Source: UBA4416 sp040386075
GTDB taxonomy: Bacteria > Bacteroidota > Bacteroidia > B-17B0 > Aurantibacillaceae
DNA: 64,000 nt
NCBI GenBank assembly: GCA_040386075.1
Contig: JAZKGE010000008.1
Coordinates: 1 to 64,000 of the forward strand
Direction of reading: 5' to 3'
Shown here: positions 27,270 to 35,627 of the stretch, piece by piece
Layout: each line of letters starts with the position of its first letter
Numbering within the stretch: position 1 is the stretch's first letter
Program-made: the position numbers and the translations under genes
The notes under the pieces: model-generated
Seen by the model: only the letters and a program-made list of their open reading frames with translations
The model's database searches: none
What the model was told of the DNA's origin: nothing

Positions 27270-27629
27270 ATGAAAAAAGTACTAATTGTAGATGATTCCC
27301 TTTTTATGAGACAATCCATTAAAAATGCATTGCTGAAAAGTGGTAAGTATGAAATTGTTGGCGAAGCCGCCACAGGAGATCAAGGTATTGAAATGGCCTT
27401 AGAACTTCAGCCCGAAATAATTACACTTGACAATATCTTGCCTGACATGTTAGGTGTAGATATTATTAAAGAATTAAGAAAAGAAGAAGTGCTTTCAAAG
27501 ATCATTATGATCAGTGCTGTTGGCCAGGATAATATTATTGACGAGTGTAAAAAATCGGGCGCAAATGATTACCTGGTGAAACCATTTAGTAACGAGGTTC
27601 TTATAGAAAGATTGGACAGCCTTAATTAA
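27270..27629 (+). CDS. cheY: Second stand-alone CheY-type receiver
   Basis: 119 residues; acidic pair in VLIVDDSLFMRQ, phospho-Asp D54 (IITLDNILPDMLG), Ser in IIMISAVG and Lys in YLVKPFS. It is clearly distinct from the CheY at 11963. The position next to cheB and the CheC-like phosphatase suggests it is that phosphatase's substrate or a phosphate sink. Confidence 0.93.
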   Translation: MKKVLIVDDSLFMRQSIKNALLKSGKYEIVGEAATGDQGIEMALELQPEIITLDNILPDMLGVDIIKELRKEEVLSKIIMISAVGQDNIIDECKKSGANDYLVKPFSNEVLIERLDSLN

Positions 27630-27658
27630 AATAAAATTTAAGTTTAAAAAAGAATCGT

Positions 27659-28279
27659 ATGAAAAAATTAGATACAAACGAACTTTTGATCGCCGAGAAA
27701 CTAGTTAGAAAAGGGCTATTAAAAGCTGCCGAGTCATTGTCATTCTTTATGAATGAAGATCTTGGCATTAATGAACTTAATTTTAAGATCAATGAAGAAA
27801 TTGATTGGCCCACAAAGACAGGTGAAAATATTCATTTGCTTACTACAGAAGTAATGGGCGAACTACCGGGTGTATGCTACTTGATATTTTCTGAAGAAGA
27901 AGCAAACAAATTACGAGAAATTGCTTTATCTGCTGAGATCCGAAATAATCCGGAGTTGGTGGCGGAAATGAACGATGCCATTATGCTGGAAGTAGATAAT
28001 ATAATTTCCGCCTCCGTTATAACAGAGTTCTCCAATATTTTAAAGCAAAAAATTTATGGAAATGTTCCGAACTTGGTAATAGTAAATGAAACTCAATTGA
28101 AGTCATTATTAAACGCCAAGCTGGATGGCGATATGTACATCATTAATTTCAAAACTCAGTTCATGTCTTCAAACCTGAATTTTTCACCAGAATTTGTATG
28201 GTTATTTGGTAACAAATTTTTAGATAGCATTAAGCAACTTGCGGTAAGCCAAAAAGATCACGAACATTTTCTTAACTAA
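27659..28279 (+). CDS. CheC/CheX-family CheY-phosphate phosphatase
   Basis: 206 residues. The CheC-family active-site pattern E-x2-N-x22-P is matched exactly by E111, N114 and P137 (EVDNIISASVITEFSNIL then NVP). The upstream D/S of the motif is off by one (D106 instead of position 107), and only one active site is evident. It probably dephosphorylates one of the two CheY proteins in this CheZ-less system, and may bind CheD. It is the last gene of the operon; a 400-nt gap follows. Confidence 0.82.
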   Translation: MKKLDTNELLIAEKLVRKGLLKAAESLSFFMNEDLGINELNFKINEEIDWPTKTGENIHLLTTEVMGELPGVCYLIFSEEEANKLREIALSAEIRNNPELVAEMNDAIMLEVDNIISASVITEFSNILKQKIYGNVPNLVIVNETQLKSLLNAKLDGDMYIINFKTQFMSSNLNFSPEFVWLFGNKFLDSIKQLAVSQKDHEHFLN

Positions 28280-28339
28280 TTGTAATAAATAAGTTACTTA
28301 AGCCTTTTTAAAATACTTGTTTACGGAAGTTTTTACAAA

Positions 28340-28457
28340 TACTTTTGCAAGTATCTTATGACTGCAGTGTTCTCAGGAGCAAATTTATATTTTGCATAAA
28401 GCATGTGCCAGCAACATCGTTGGATTTAGTCTATAACATTTCTATGTTATAGACTAA
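28340..28457 (+). ncRNA. Candidate small RNA in the gap after the CheC-like gene
   Basis: A perfect TAnnTTTG (TACTTTTG, 28340-28347) stands free of any ORF, and about 80 nt downstream lies a perfect 14-bp hairpin (TTAGTCTATAACAT / ATGTTATAGACTAA, loop TTCT, 28426-28457). Predicted transcript about 105 nt. The stem is AT-rich and followed by only a modest T run, so terminator function is uncertain. It lacks the CCCYTA box at -50. Confidence 0.35.
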
Positions 28458-28525
28458 TTTAGTTTTAGCTGGTCCAAAGCATAGAGCATCGATCAAAATT
28501 TCTGAACATAAATAATTAAGTAAAA

Positions 28526-28583
28526 CCCTTATTTTTTCTAAATAAAAGCTGAATAATTAAACGTGTAGTTCTTTGTAATTTTA
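28526..28583 (+). promoter_or_regulatory. Promoter of SiaC-like gene with upstream CCCTTA box
   Basis: TAAAACCCTTA (box from 28526) is followed exactly 50 nt later by TAATTTTA (28576-28583), one mismatch from TAnnTTTG. The AAGCTGAATA at 28546-28555 is identical and identically spaced to that in the cheR promoter. Predicted leader about 90 nt. Confidence 0.55.
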
Positions 28584-28678
28584 CGCAAAAATTACTTTTA
28601 TATTACTAAAAACGGATCAACTTATCATCCTTCAGAAAATAAATTATAAGATCAAACCACTAAAAATATCAATTAAAA

Positions 28679-29803
28679 ATGAATAAAGAGAGTGTAAAAA
28701 GTGTTATTAAGATATTTTACTACTGTAAAGCTTATATCCCAAATTCGAGACGACTTAACTTCTCGGATGTTAAACAACTTTTTAATAATCATATAACCGA
28801 ATCTGAATTTGATAACGTTATAGATGCCATCTTTGGCTCACCTGATAGCGCTACCCTGATCGAAAAGCGCAAACGTCCGTTTGATCTGTTATCAATGATC
28901 GAAACATTAATAGGCAGTATTAAACGTGATTTGAGTCCAAAAGAAAAATTAGTGTTTATTACTGTGCTGTTGAAACTTGTAAAAGTTAACAAGCAGGAAA
29001 CTAATCTATTTCTTGACGACGTATTATATAGTATTGCAGAAGCATTTGAGTACAGCGTAGAGGAAATAAATTCTACTAAAAAGATATTCTTTTATGACGA
29101 ACCGTCAGAAAGTGATTATTCAGATTCATTGATACTTACCAATGAAAAACCTGATTATATAAAGATTATAGACGGATTAAGAGTTGTTTACAATCCTGAT
29201 TTTAAATTTAAGATATGGATAAAAAACATTAAGTCAATTAATCACATGCTTTTTAAGATCATCGAATGCCATGATCACCATTCCTTATTTGGAGGTAGTA
29301 ATGGAGAGATCTTTGTTTATAATAGGGAGGTTCAATCTTTACTAAATAGTTACGATCTTTCTATTAGCAAATTATCATCAAAAATTGTTTCCGAAAAAAA
29401 GTCCATTCAACGGGTATATATGGAAGCAACAAATAGAAGCCCTAGAGTAATATTAAACTCAGAGAGTAACCGAATTGAAATTGAAGGAATTTCGATGACC
29501 CATCAACCGGATCATTTTTTTGAGCCCATTTTTTACTGGCTTGAGAAGAAAAAGGACAGGGTGCCCGAAACCATGGATTTTCATATTAATCTAACTTTCT
29601 TCAACACATATGCATCCAAGGTCATTCTGCAACTTCTAAATAAATTAAAAGACCTTGAAAAACTAGGCACAGAAGTAAGCTATTATTGGTACAGTGAAGA
29701 GGACGACACAGAAATGAAAGAAGCCGGAGAGCATTATTCCTCAATCATCAATCGTGACTTTATGTATATACGAACCTCAAAAGATGAGCAGGCCTATATT
29801 TAA
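28679..29803 (+). CDS. TerB-like / SiaC-domain (DUF1987) fusion protein
   Basis: 374 residues. The helical N-terminal half contains an acidic TerB-like stretch (about 66-130: ETLIGSIKRDLSPKEKLVF, LLKLVKVNK). The C-terminal 130 residues match SiaC/DUF1987: YMEATNRSPRVILN, IEIEGISM, FFEPIFYWLEKK, LTFFNTYASKVILQLLNKL, YWYSEEDDTEMKEAGE. In Pseudomonas, SiaC is phosphorylated on Thr by SiaB, dephosphorylated by the PP2C SiaA, and activates the diguanylate cyclase SiaD. The Thr in FFNTYASK is the likely phosphosite. No siaB or siaD is seen here. The cheR-like promoter links it to chemotaxis. Confidence 0.8.
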   Translation: MNKESVKSVIKIFYYCKAYIPNSRRLNFSDVKQLFNNHITESEFDNVIDAIFGSPDSATLIEKRKRPFDLLSMIETLIGSIKRDLSPKEKLVFITVLLKLVKVNKQETNLFLDDVLYSIAEAFEYSVEEINSTKKIFFYDEPSESDYSDSLILTNEKPDYIKIIDGLRVVYNPDFKFKIWIKNIKSINHMLFKIIECHDHHSLFGGSNGEIFVYNREVQSLLNSYDLSISKLSSKIVSEKKSIQRVYMEATNRSPRVILNSESNRIEIEGISMTHQPDHFFEPIFYWLEKKKDRVPETMDFHINLTFFNTYASKVILQLLNKLKDLEKLGTEVSYYWYSEEDDTEMKEAGEHYSSIINRDFMYIRTSKDEQAYI

Positions 29804-29837
29804 TCAAGCTAAGATAAACTTTAAAAAACAAGATCAT

Positions 29838-30041
29838 ATGGAAAACACATTAGTTGCAGATCAAGCTGCAGTTGAGCACTCTACCGGATTTACTAAGGAA
29901 GAAAAAAAAGCGATCATAACAGAAGCTTTGCTTGGCACAAAAAGTCTTTCAGAAATCCTAATTGAAAACGGGATCACTGAAAAAGAATTTTATTTGTGGA
30001 TGGCCCAACGTCTCAAAAAAGATCTACAGGTTTTTATCTAA
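29838..30041 (+). CDS. Small helical protein of unknown function
   Basis: 67 residues from the ATG at 29838; an in-frame ATG at 29754 would extend it into the upstream gene and is less likely. Residues 25-60 (EALLGTKSLSEILIENGITEKEFYLWMAQRLKK) resemble the helix-turn-helix of transposase-like OrfA proteins, but there is no transposase context and the protein is too short to act alone as one. It follows the SiaC-like gene by 34 nt and is the last gene before a strong terminator, so it is probably co-transcribed. Confidence 0.7.
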   Translation: MENTLVADQAAVEHSTGFTKEEKKAIITEALLGTKSLSEILIENGITEKEFYLWMAQRLKKDLQVFI

Positions 30042-30044
30042 CAC

Positions 30045-30078
30045 AAAAAAAGTTCCATGATATCATGGAACTTTTTTT
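30045..30078. terminator. Perfectly palindromic bidirectional terminator
   Basis: A 34-nt perfect palindrome (A7-GTTCCATGAT / ATCATGGAAC-T7). It closes the chemotaxis/SiaC side (plus) and the PorP/SprB-like operon (minus), which converge here. Confidence 0.9.
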
Positions 30079-30097
30079 ATTATGCTTTATCTATTTT

Positions 30098-31699
30098 CTA
30101 TTCAGCTGGCTCAACTAACTTCTCATTTAAATAGATCGCTTTTTCAGTACTATTTATAGTAGTAAAATAACTTTCATCGTTCTTAATGCACGTTAAACTG
30201 ATCCTGTTATATGGCATTCCGTTCTTAGAAGCAATTAAGCTATATGTTCCACCTGCATCCAATTTAACGAAGAACCTTCCTCCTGATGATTGCAATGTGG
30301 TCTCTGATTTGTCAAGCTCATTTACAAGTTTATACTTAATGTCATCGAATATGCTTTCATCTTCAAAGATCAAACTGTCTTTTTGCGATACCAACTCTAA
30401 TGGCACGTCTTCTGAAAAACTATAAATGTCTTCAGCGCCTTTCCCATTAAATCTGTCTGAACTAAAAAAACCTCTTTGGTATCTTCCGTCAAACACAATT
30501 CCAAAGTCGTTCCCAATTGAATTTATCGGTGGCTTTAAATTCTGAACATTACTCCAGCTGCTATCTTTCGTTGCCTTAAAAATATCTAACTGGCCCATAC
30601 CGGGATGTGAATTCGAAGAAAAATAAAGTGTATTCTCTTCCGAAATGTAGGGAAAAAGTTCATGCCCGAACGTATTGATGTTTTTTCCAACATTTACGGG
30701 TGCTCCCCACGTACCATCTTCTTGCTTTATCGAATAATAAATATCTGTTTTTCCAAATCCACCGGGTTTATCAGACATAAAATAAATGGTACCTCCATCC
30801 GTTGTCAAGCATGGATGTCCAACAGAATATTTCAAACTATTGAAAGAAAAAGCACTGATCGGTTTGATCCATTTACCGGTGCTGTCCTGCCGACTATAAA
30901 AAATTTGCAACGTATTCAAAATATTATTATCTGTATTGCGTTTACCCTTAACGGTCTTGGTAAAGTACACTTCTTTACCGTCCTTTGTAAAACTTGCAGA
31001 TCCTTCGTGCATAGGCGTATTGATAGCCTCAAGATTATAAATGTCAGGTCTGATGTTTTCTTTGGTTTCAACTTTTTGCAAAGTTATCGAGTATAGATCT
31101 GTTCTATGTGTTTCACTTCCTCCATCAAAACTAATTAGTGCCTTTTTACTTCCGATCCTGGATGAAGAAAATATCAATTTTTCTTTTTCATAAATAACAG
31201 GGCTAAATTCTGATTGCTCGGTATTTATCGCATCCAGGTTCTTTACTTCTTTTCCGATTGTTTCTTCAAGCCACTTTTGAGCAGAGTCACAGGAAAGGAG
31301 AAAAATTCGCCCCATGGGGTCTTGTGGCTTAAGTATACTATATTCCTGGAATTGTACAATTGCTTCCGCATATTTTGCACTGCTTTTAAGTGATAAGCCA
31401 TAATTTAAATAATGTATAGGTTCTTTTTTCTTTTTCTTAAGGATCTTTTTATAAGTAGCTTCTGCTTTTTCAAATTCGCCGGTGATGCGGTAACAATCTG
31501 CTAATTTTTGAATGGCATGATCTGCTACTTTTCGGTTCTTCGCTTTTAGATCGTTTTGATAACATTTAATGGCCTCGCCAAACAGATTTTGATCAAAGTA
31601 TTTATCTCCTTTATTAAAATTGATCTGAGAAAAACTTGTTAGGCAATTAAAACAAACCGTAACAAGCAAGGCTGTTTTTGGTGAAATGATTTTTTCCAT
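30098..31699 (-). CDS. TPR and PD40 beta-propeller protein of the T9SS/gliding type
   Basis: 533 residues with a signal peptide (cut near LTSFSQ). TPR-like helices span about 25-135 (YFDQNLFGEAIKCYQ, KLADCYRITGEFEKAEATYKKIL). A WD40-like PD40 propeller spans about 165-430, with repeated YFSSxxxxGxGxxDIY-type blades (IYFMSDKPGGFGKTDIYYS, LYFSSNSHPGMGQLDIF, GFFSSDRFNGKGAEDIYSF). The C-terminal 90 residues look like a carboxypeptidase-regulatory fold. Relatives usually end in an OmpA peptidoglycan-binding domain, which is absent here. It is the last gene of the adhesin-PorP operon and may support secretion or anchoring of the surface proteins. Confidence 0.82.
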   Translation of the reverse strand: MEKIISPKTALLVTVCFNCLTSFSQINFNKGDKYFDQNLFGEAIKCYQNDLKAKNRKVADHAIQKLADCYRITGEFEKAEATYKKILKKKKKEPIHYLNYGLSLKSSAKYAEAIVQFQEYSILKPQDPMGRIFLLSCDSAQKWLEETIGKEVKNLDAINTEQSEFSPVIYEKEKLIFSSSRIGSKKALISFDGGSETHRTDLYSITLQKVETKENIRPDIYNLEAINTPMHEGSASFTKDGKEVYFTKTVKGKRNTDNNILNTLQIFYSRQDSTGKWIKPISAFSFNSLKYSVGHPCLTTDGGTIYFMSDKPGGFGKTDIYYSIKQEDGTWGAPVNVGKNINTFGHELFPYISEENTLYFSSNSHPGMGQLDIFKATKDSSWSNVQNLKPPINSIGNDFGIVFDGRYQRGFFSSDRFNGKGAEDIYSFSEDVPLELVSQKDSLIFEDESIFDDIKYKLVNELDKSETTLQSSGGRFFVKLDAGGTYSLIASKNGMPYNRISLTCIKNDESYFTTINSTEKAIYLNEKLVEPAE

Positions 31700-31708
31700 T
31701 TTGTTTAG

Positions 31709-32641
31709 TTAAAAGTAATATCTCGGGTGAATTTCCTTTTGAGTAGGTGGCGGCGGCAATTTAATACCGTATGAAATAATGATCTCATGTGAACCTTTAG
31801 AATAGTTCGCCAACTTCGAAAGTGTTAGGTCATACGAATATGCGATCCTGATGGATTCACTAATATTCACTTTCAGTACAGCAACCAATGCGTCTCGCGT
31901 TCTATATTGCAACCCTACTCCAATTTTTTCATCGTAATATAGCATGGCATTCAAGTCGATTTGCGGAGCAACTGAAGCTTGCTTTTTAAGTAATATACTA
32001 GGCTCAACGCTCCATGTTTTATTTATATCGAACACATTTCCTACGATAAAATAATAATGACTATATAAACGCGATGTTCTTTCGTTTTCGCCATAATTAA
32101 ATTTTCCCTTTATAAGATGACTCTGTGAAAACCCGGTATAAAATTGTTTCTTTTGATAATATACTCCATAAGAAACATCGGGTGTTAATGACGACTTACT
32201 TGTTCCTGGAATAGCATTATCATTCAGATCATTTAAAATTAATTTTTGAAAGTTTATTTTTCTGTTATATATACCTGCTTCCAAACCAACTGATAGTTTG
32301 CCGCCCGCAAAGTTTAAATGATACGAGAATTGTGCTCCAATATTTATGTTATGAATTATAGCATTTTTATCATTAATAACCTTAAGCCCAACGCCGATAT
32401 GCTTTCTTTGGATGGGACTATGAAAATTTATGGTTTGTGTTGTTGGATGGGCCGATAGTCCTGTGAATTGATTCCTGTATTTAATTGTTCCAATGGCCCA
32501 ATTCGAACTCCCTGCATAAGCCGGGTTAATCAATGCCTTGTCAAACATATACATTGAGTACATGGGGTCTTGCTGACCAAACAGCTTTACTTGCCCAGTA
32601 ACTAAAATTATTCCTAGTATGATTTTATAAAATGTTTTCAT
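31709..32641 (-). CDS. PorP/SprF-family outer-membrane protein (copy 1)
   Basis: 310 residues, signal peptide (cut near VKLFGQ). The family hallmark QQDPMYSMYMFDKALINPAYAGSS is followed by SNWAIGTIKYRNQF, and barrel strands end ISYGIKL with a short tail. SprF-type proteins are needed to export or hold a specific type B adhesin and are normally encoded next to it. Here the CHU_C protein 5 nt upstream is the natural partner. Confidence 0.92.
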   Translation of the reverse strand: MKTFYKIILGIILVTGQVKLFGQQDPMYSMYMFDKALINPAYAGSSNWAIGTIKYRNQFTGLSAHPTTQTINFHSPIQRKHIGVGLKVINDKNAIIHNINIGAQFSYHLNFAGGKLSVGLEAGIYNRKINFQKLILNDLNDNAIPGTSKSSLTPDVSYGVYYQKKQFYTGFSQSHLIKGKFNYGENERTSRLYSHYYFIVGNVFDINKTWSVEPSILLKKQASVAPQIDLNAMLYYDEKIGVGLQYRTRDALVAVLKVNISESIRIAYSYDLTLSKLANYSKGSHEIIISYGIKLPPPPTQKEIHPRYYF

Positions 32642-32646
32642 TTTTA

Positions 32647-34002
32647 TTATCGTTTTATTAATACATAGCTATTGTAGGGTTTATCACCTGTTCCATAATC
32701 AAACAAAACATAATATATGTCATCCGGCAGATCTTTTCCGTTTAAAGATTTTCCGCCCCAACTATTTGTATATGGAGATTCTTTATATACAATAATTCCC
32801 CAACGATTATATATTGTAATAGCATTAGTTGGATAAGCATCGATCTGATCTATCAATAAATAATCATTCACGTTGTCGTTATTTGGACTAATAGCTGTTG
32901 GTATAGGAATATTTACGATCACGCTCATAGTGTCACTTGATGAGCATCCATACTCATCAATTAGCATCAAAACATAAACAGAAGTGAATATAGGGCTGGC
33001 TGATGGCCGAAGTTCAGTGGGGTTATCCAGGAAAGTTACAGGACTCCATTGAGCCGAACCATTTCCACTCCCATTCAACGTAACTTGCTCATGTCTTGTA
33101 ATTGTAATATCATTACCGGCATTAGCCGGATTTGTTGCATATACTGAAATAACCCCGGGAGACGTTGTTAATGTGGCGCATGACCCATTTTTTACAACTG
33201 CTTTAAATTGCGTGTCTTTAGTGATGTTAGCATATATATATTGATTGGAAGTATTTCCTGTTGACACCCAATTAACTCCGCCATTAGTAGAGGTTTGCCA
33301 ATCAACAACATTTCCGATTTGCCCTGTTAAAAACAGTGTTCCTCCATTGTTCCCATAACAAACTGTATCGCTACCCAAAACAGTTCCACCAATTGTATTT
33401 TGGTCGATGATAAATGAAGCTATTCCTGATGTATCATTAGGACAAGTGGAAAAGGTTTGTACAATTGCTCTATAATAAGTTGTTTGAGTTATGTTAGAAT
33501 ATGGCTGTACGGTTGTGGTATTTGCTATAAAAGTCCAGGCACCTGCAATATTATTTGTAGATTCCCATTTTAGAACCGTTCCATTCACTGAGTTCAAAAC
33601 AATATTTCCACTTCCTGCATTACTGCAAAAGTTGCCTCCTCCGCTTATCGTACCAATAGTTCCGGGAAGATGAATTTGTATGGTCGAAACGGTTGACGTA
33701 TCAGGATCAAATGACCCGTTTTTTACGATCGCTCTGTAATGAGTCGTGATCTTAAGATTATTGTAACTTTGTGTTGACGTATTATTCAGGATGTTTATCC
33801 AACTGGAACCATTGTTAGTGGATGTTTGCCAGAGTAGAATGTTTCCAGAATACCCATTTAAAGAAATGAACCCTGAGTTAATAGAATCGCAAAAATAGGT
33901 GCTCCCGGAGGTAGTTCCTGCTATCGATTGGGCGAATCCGCTTTTATTATTCAAAAGCCCAATGAATAAAATAAATAAAAAGGCGTGACGTGGTTGTTTC
34001 AT
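32647..34002 (-). CDS. Secreted Ig-like-repeat protein with gliding-type (CHU_C) C-terminus
   Basis: 451 residues. The signal peptide is about 1-25. Three related repeats of about 85 residues each have W-x-S/T-S-N-N-G and Y-x-N-I/L-x-x-T-T-x-Y/F-x-A-x-V-x-N-G cores (W at residues near 58, 148, 233). A linker then leads to the C-terminal gliding-motility-associated domain (PTAISPNNDNVNDYLLID, IYNRWGIIVY, GKDLPDDIYYVLFDY) ending VLIKR. This C-terminus is a type B sorting signal for the type IX secretion system. Likely a surface protein exported with help of the PorP/SprF neighbour. Confidence 0.9.
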   Translation of the reverse strand: MKQPRHAFLFILFIGLLNNKSGFAQSIAGTTSGSTYFCDSINSGFISLNGYSGNILLWQTSTNNGSSWINILNNTSTQSYNNLKITTHYRAIVKNGSFDPDTSTVSTIQIHLPGTIGTISGGGNFCSNAGSGNIVLNSVNGTVLKWESTNNIAGAWTFIANTTTVQPYSNITQTTYYRAIVQTFSTCPNDTSGIASFIIDQNTIGGTVLGSDTVCYGNNGGTLFLTGQIGNVVDWQTSTNGGVNWVSTGNTSNQYIYANITKDTQFKAVVKNGSCATLTTSPGVISVYATNPANAGNDITITRHEQVTLNGSGNGSAQWSPVTFLDNPTELRPSASPIFTSVYVLMLIDEYGCSSSDTMSVIVNIPIPTAISPNNDNVNDYLLIDQIDAYPTNAITIYNRWGIIVYKESPYTNSWGGKSLNGKDLPDDIYYVLFDYGTGDKPYNSYVLIKR

Positions 34003-34032
34003 TGTTATATGATTGAAAGAATGGGTTTATGA

Positions 34033-34506
34033 TTATTTCTTAAAGCCAAGTATGTTCAACCCACATCCTTTTTTATCACCGTCAAAAAAAGCCTCAACGT
34101 AATATACTCCTGTTGCTGAGCAGGTATAATTTATTGTGGGAAAGAATTTTTTACTACTTTTTAGATAGTTTGATGCGATCAGTTTTTTATTTCTGTCGTA
34201 TAGATTAACTACCATTTTTTTATCTGCCTCATTTTGTGTGCATACCACTATTCTATAGGTTATTGCCCTACTCAAAACATACGAGTATTCTGTTTTTTCA
34301 GTTGTTTTATTGGTTTCAACCGGAAATGATTTAATGAATACAAAATCATCCAGATCTGAAGCGCAATTCTTCAGTAAGGTTTCCGGATCGCAGTTAGATT
34401 TTGTATCAAATGAAAATGCAACAAACAAGATTGTTCCCAAAAAGATTATCTGCAGCATCATTTTGACCGCCCGTTTGTTGATGATTTTGACTATAGTTGC
34501 TTTCAT
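34033..34506 (-). CDS. Exported protein of unknown function
   Basis: 157 residues with a basic N-terminus (MKATIVKIINKRAVK) and one hydrophobic segment (about 15-33) acting as signal or anchor. The rest looks like a compact beta-sandwich: AITYRIVVCTQNEADKKMVVNLYDRNKKLIASN, then GVYYVEAFFDG, a pattern seen in pre-peptidase-type C-terminal domains. No family is assigned with confidence. It follows a 104-nt gap that contains a degenerate copy of the shared chemotaxis promoter layout, so a separate transcript probably starts here. Confidence 0.75.
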   Translation of the reverse strand: MKATIVKIINKRAVKMMLQIIFLGTILFVAFSFDTKSNCDPETLLKNCASDLDDFVFIKSFPVETNKTTEKTEYSYVLSRAITYRIVVCTQNEADKKMVVNLYDRNKKLIASNYLKSSKKFFPTINYTCSATGVYYVEAFFDGDKKGCGLNILGFKK

Positions 34507-34529
34507 TATAAATACTAATTTTATTTAAG

Positions 34530-34587
34530 CAAAGATCAGATAAGACTAAAAAATACTCCTAAGTGCAAAATATATTTGTTCTAAGGA
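34530..34587 (-). promoter_or_regulatory. Degenerate CCCYTA-50-TAnnTTTG layout and CTAAGG/CCTTAG dyad
   Basis: On the minus strand TCCTTAG starts at 34587 and GATCTTTG at 34537, again exactly 50 nt apart; each element has one mismatch to the chemotaxis promoters. The box forms half of a dyad CTAAGG-N6-CCTTAG (34581-34598). It would drive 34506 and the genes downstream of it. Confidence 0.4.
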
Positions 34588-34610
34588 AAAACCCTTAGCT
34601 GACACATTGC

Positions 34611-35627
34611 TTAGAATTTAGGGCAATAAACAACCCTTGGATTTGGTTTTTTCTTCTTTTGAGGACAAAACTGGTAAGACATCGATATCTCATGTGATCC
34701 TTTCGTGTTTTGGCTTAAGTTTGAAATCGTAATATCATAACTATATCCGATATTAAATTTACGAGTAGCAATACCAATGATCAGGGAAAGAGCATCGTTG
34801 TTTGAATAACCTGATTTGTATGACTTTAATACTGGAATTCCCCTATACCATAAACCAATATTCAAAACACTTTGCGTGTAATAAAACCCTACGTCCAGTT
34901 GATCAAATTTTTGCTGATGTTTATAGTGAATAATAGGTGCAATGAATTTTTGGGCGGGAGCATATTTTTCATCCTTATTCAATAAAATATTGCTTCCAAT
35001 GTGGGCACTGTATTTTATAGGAATATTGGAAGTAGGATTATAATAAAAAGATTCATTAGGTCTGTTTATGTGTGACGCAGAAACGCCTATCCATGTTTTG
35101 TTAAGGTTTAAAAGCAGGCCTGCATTAATGTCAAGGTATGTTTTAGTATGAGGAAAGGTTTCGATCGTTGTAACATCACCCCCGCCTTTCTCGCTTCTTA
35201 ATAACTGATCTCCAAATAATAAATTGTTAAAATTCAATTTTTTCATAACTGCTCCTGTTTGTAAACCAAATCTTAAGGCATTGGTTCTACTCAAATTTAA
35301 TTGGTAAGCAAATGAGGGGGTTACTACCGTAGTTTTTAGGTTTCCGGTTCCGGCTTGGTCTTCTCCTGCTATGAGTCCAATTGCGATATTGTTTTTTTGT
35401 AATGCATGATCAATGGAAAATAAAGAGGTGCTGTATGCTTTTGAAACTCCGGTCCACTGATTTCTGTATGCAAACGATAAGCGCGTGCAACCGCTTGATC
35501 CCGTAAATGCGGGATTCAAATAAAGTGGTGAAGCATAAAACTGGGTTAATTGAATATCCTGACTAAAAGAAATTGAAACCAGGCTAAACAAGCAGCATAG
35601 TAATAGTAGAGTTTTTTTCATAATCAT
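34611..35627 (-). CDS. PorP/SprF-family outer-membrane protein (copy 2), partner of the giant adhesin
   Basis: 338 residues (336 if the second ATG, 6 nt downstream, is used). Signal peptide ends near SISFSQ, then QLTQFYASPLYLNPAFTGSSGCTRLSFAYRNQW, the PorP/SprF N-terminal signature. Barrel strands end with ISMSYQF and a basic tail. Its ATG directly follows the stop of the giant SprB-repeat gene (TAAATG), the same order as sprB-sprF in gliding bacteria, which implies a dedicated export or retention role for that adhesin. Confidence 0.93.
   Translation of the reverse strand: MIMKKTLLLLCCLFSLVSISFSQDIQLTQFYASPLYLNPAFTGSSGCTRLSFAYRNQWTGVSKAYSTSLFSIDHALQKNNIAIGLIAGEDQAGTGNLKTTVVTPSFAYQLNLSRTNALRFGLQTGAVMKKLNFNNLLFGDQLLRSEKGGGDVTTIETFPHTKTYLDINAGLLLNLNKTWIGVSASHINRPNESFYYNPTSNIPIKYSAHIGSNILLNKDEKYAPAQKFIAPIIHYKHQQKFDQLDVGFYYTQSVLNIGLWYRGIPVLKSYKSGYSNNDALSLIIGIATRKFNIGYSYDITISNLSQNTKGSHEISMSYQFCPQKKKKPNPRVVYCPKF

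Noticed and set aside
29838..30041. Transposase OrfA fragment
   Set aside because: The helix-turn-helix resemblance is weak; no transposase, inverted repeats or target duplication is nearby, and it fits as the last gene of a transcript.
34589..34598. AAAACCCTTAG-like box on the plus strand in the T9SS gap as a plus-strand promoter site
   Set aside because: Nothing on the plus strand starts downstream and no TAnnTTTG is found at 50 nt; it is more likely one half of the dyad serving the minus strand.
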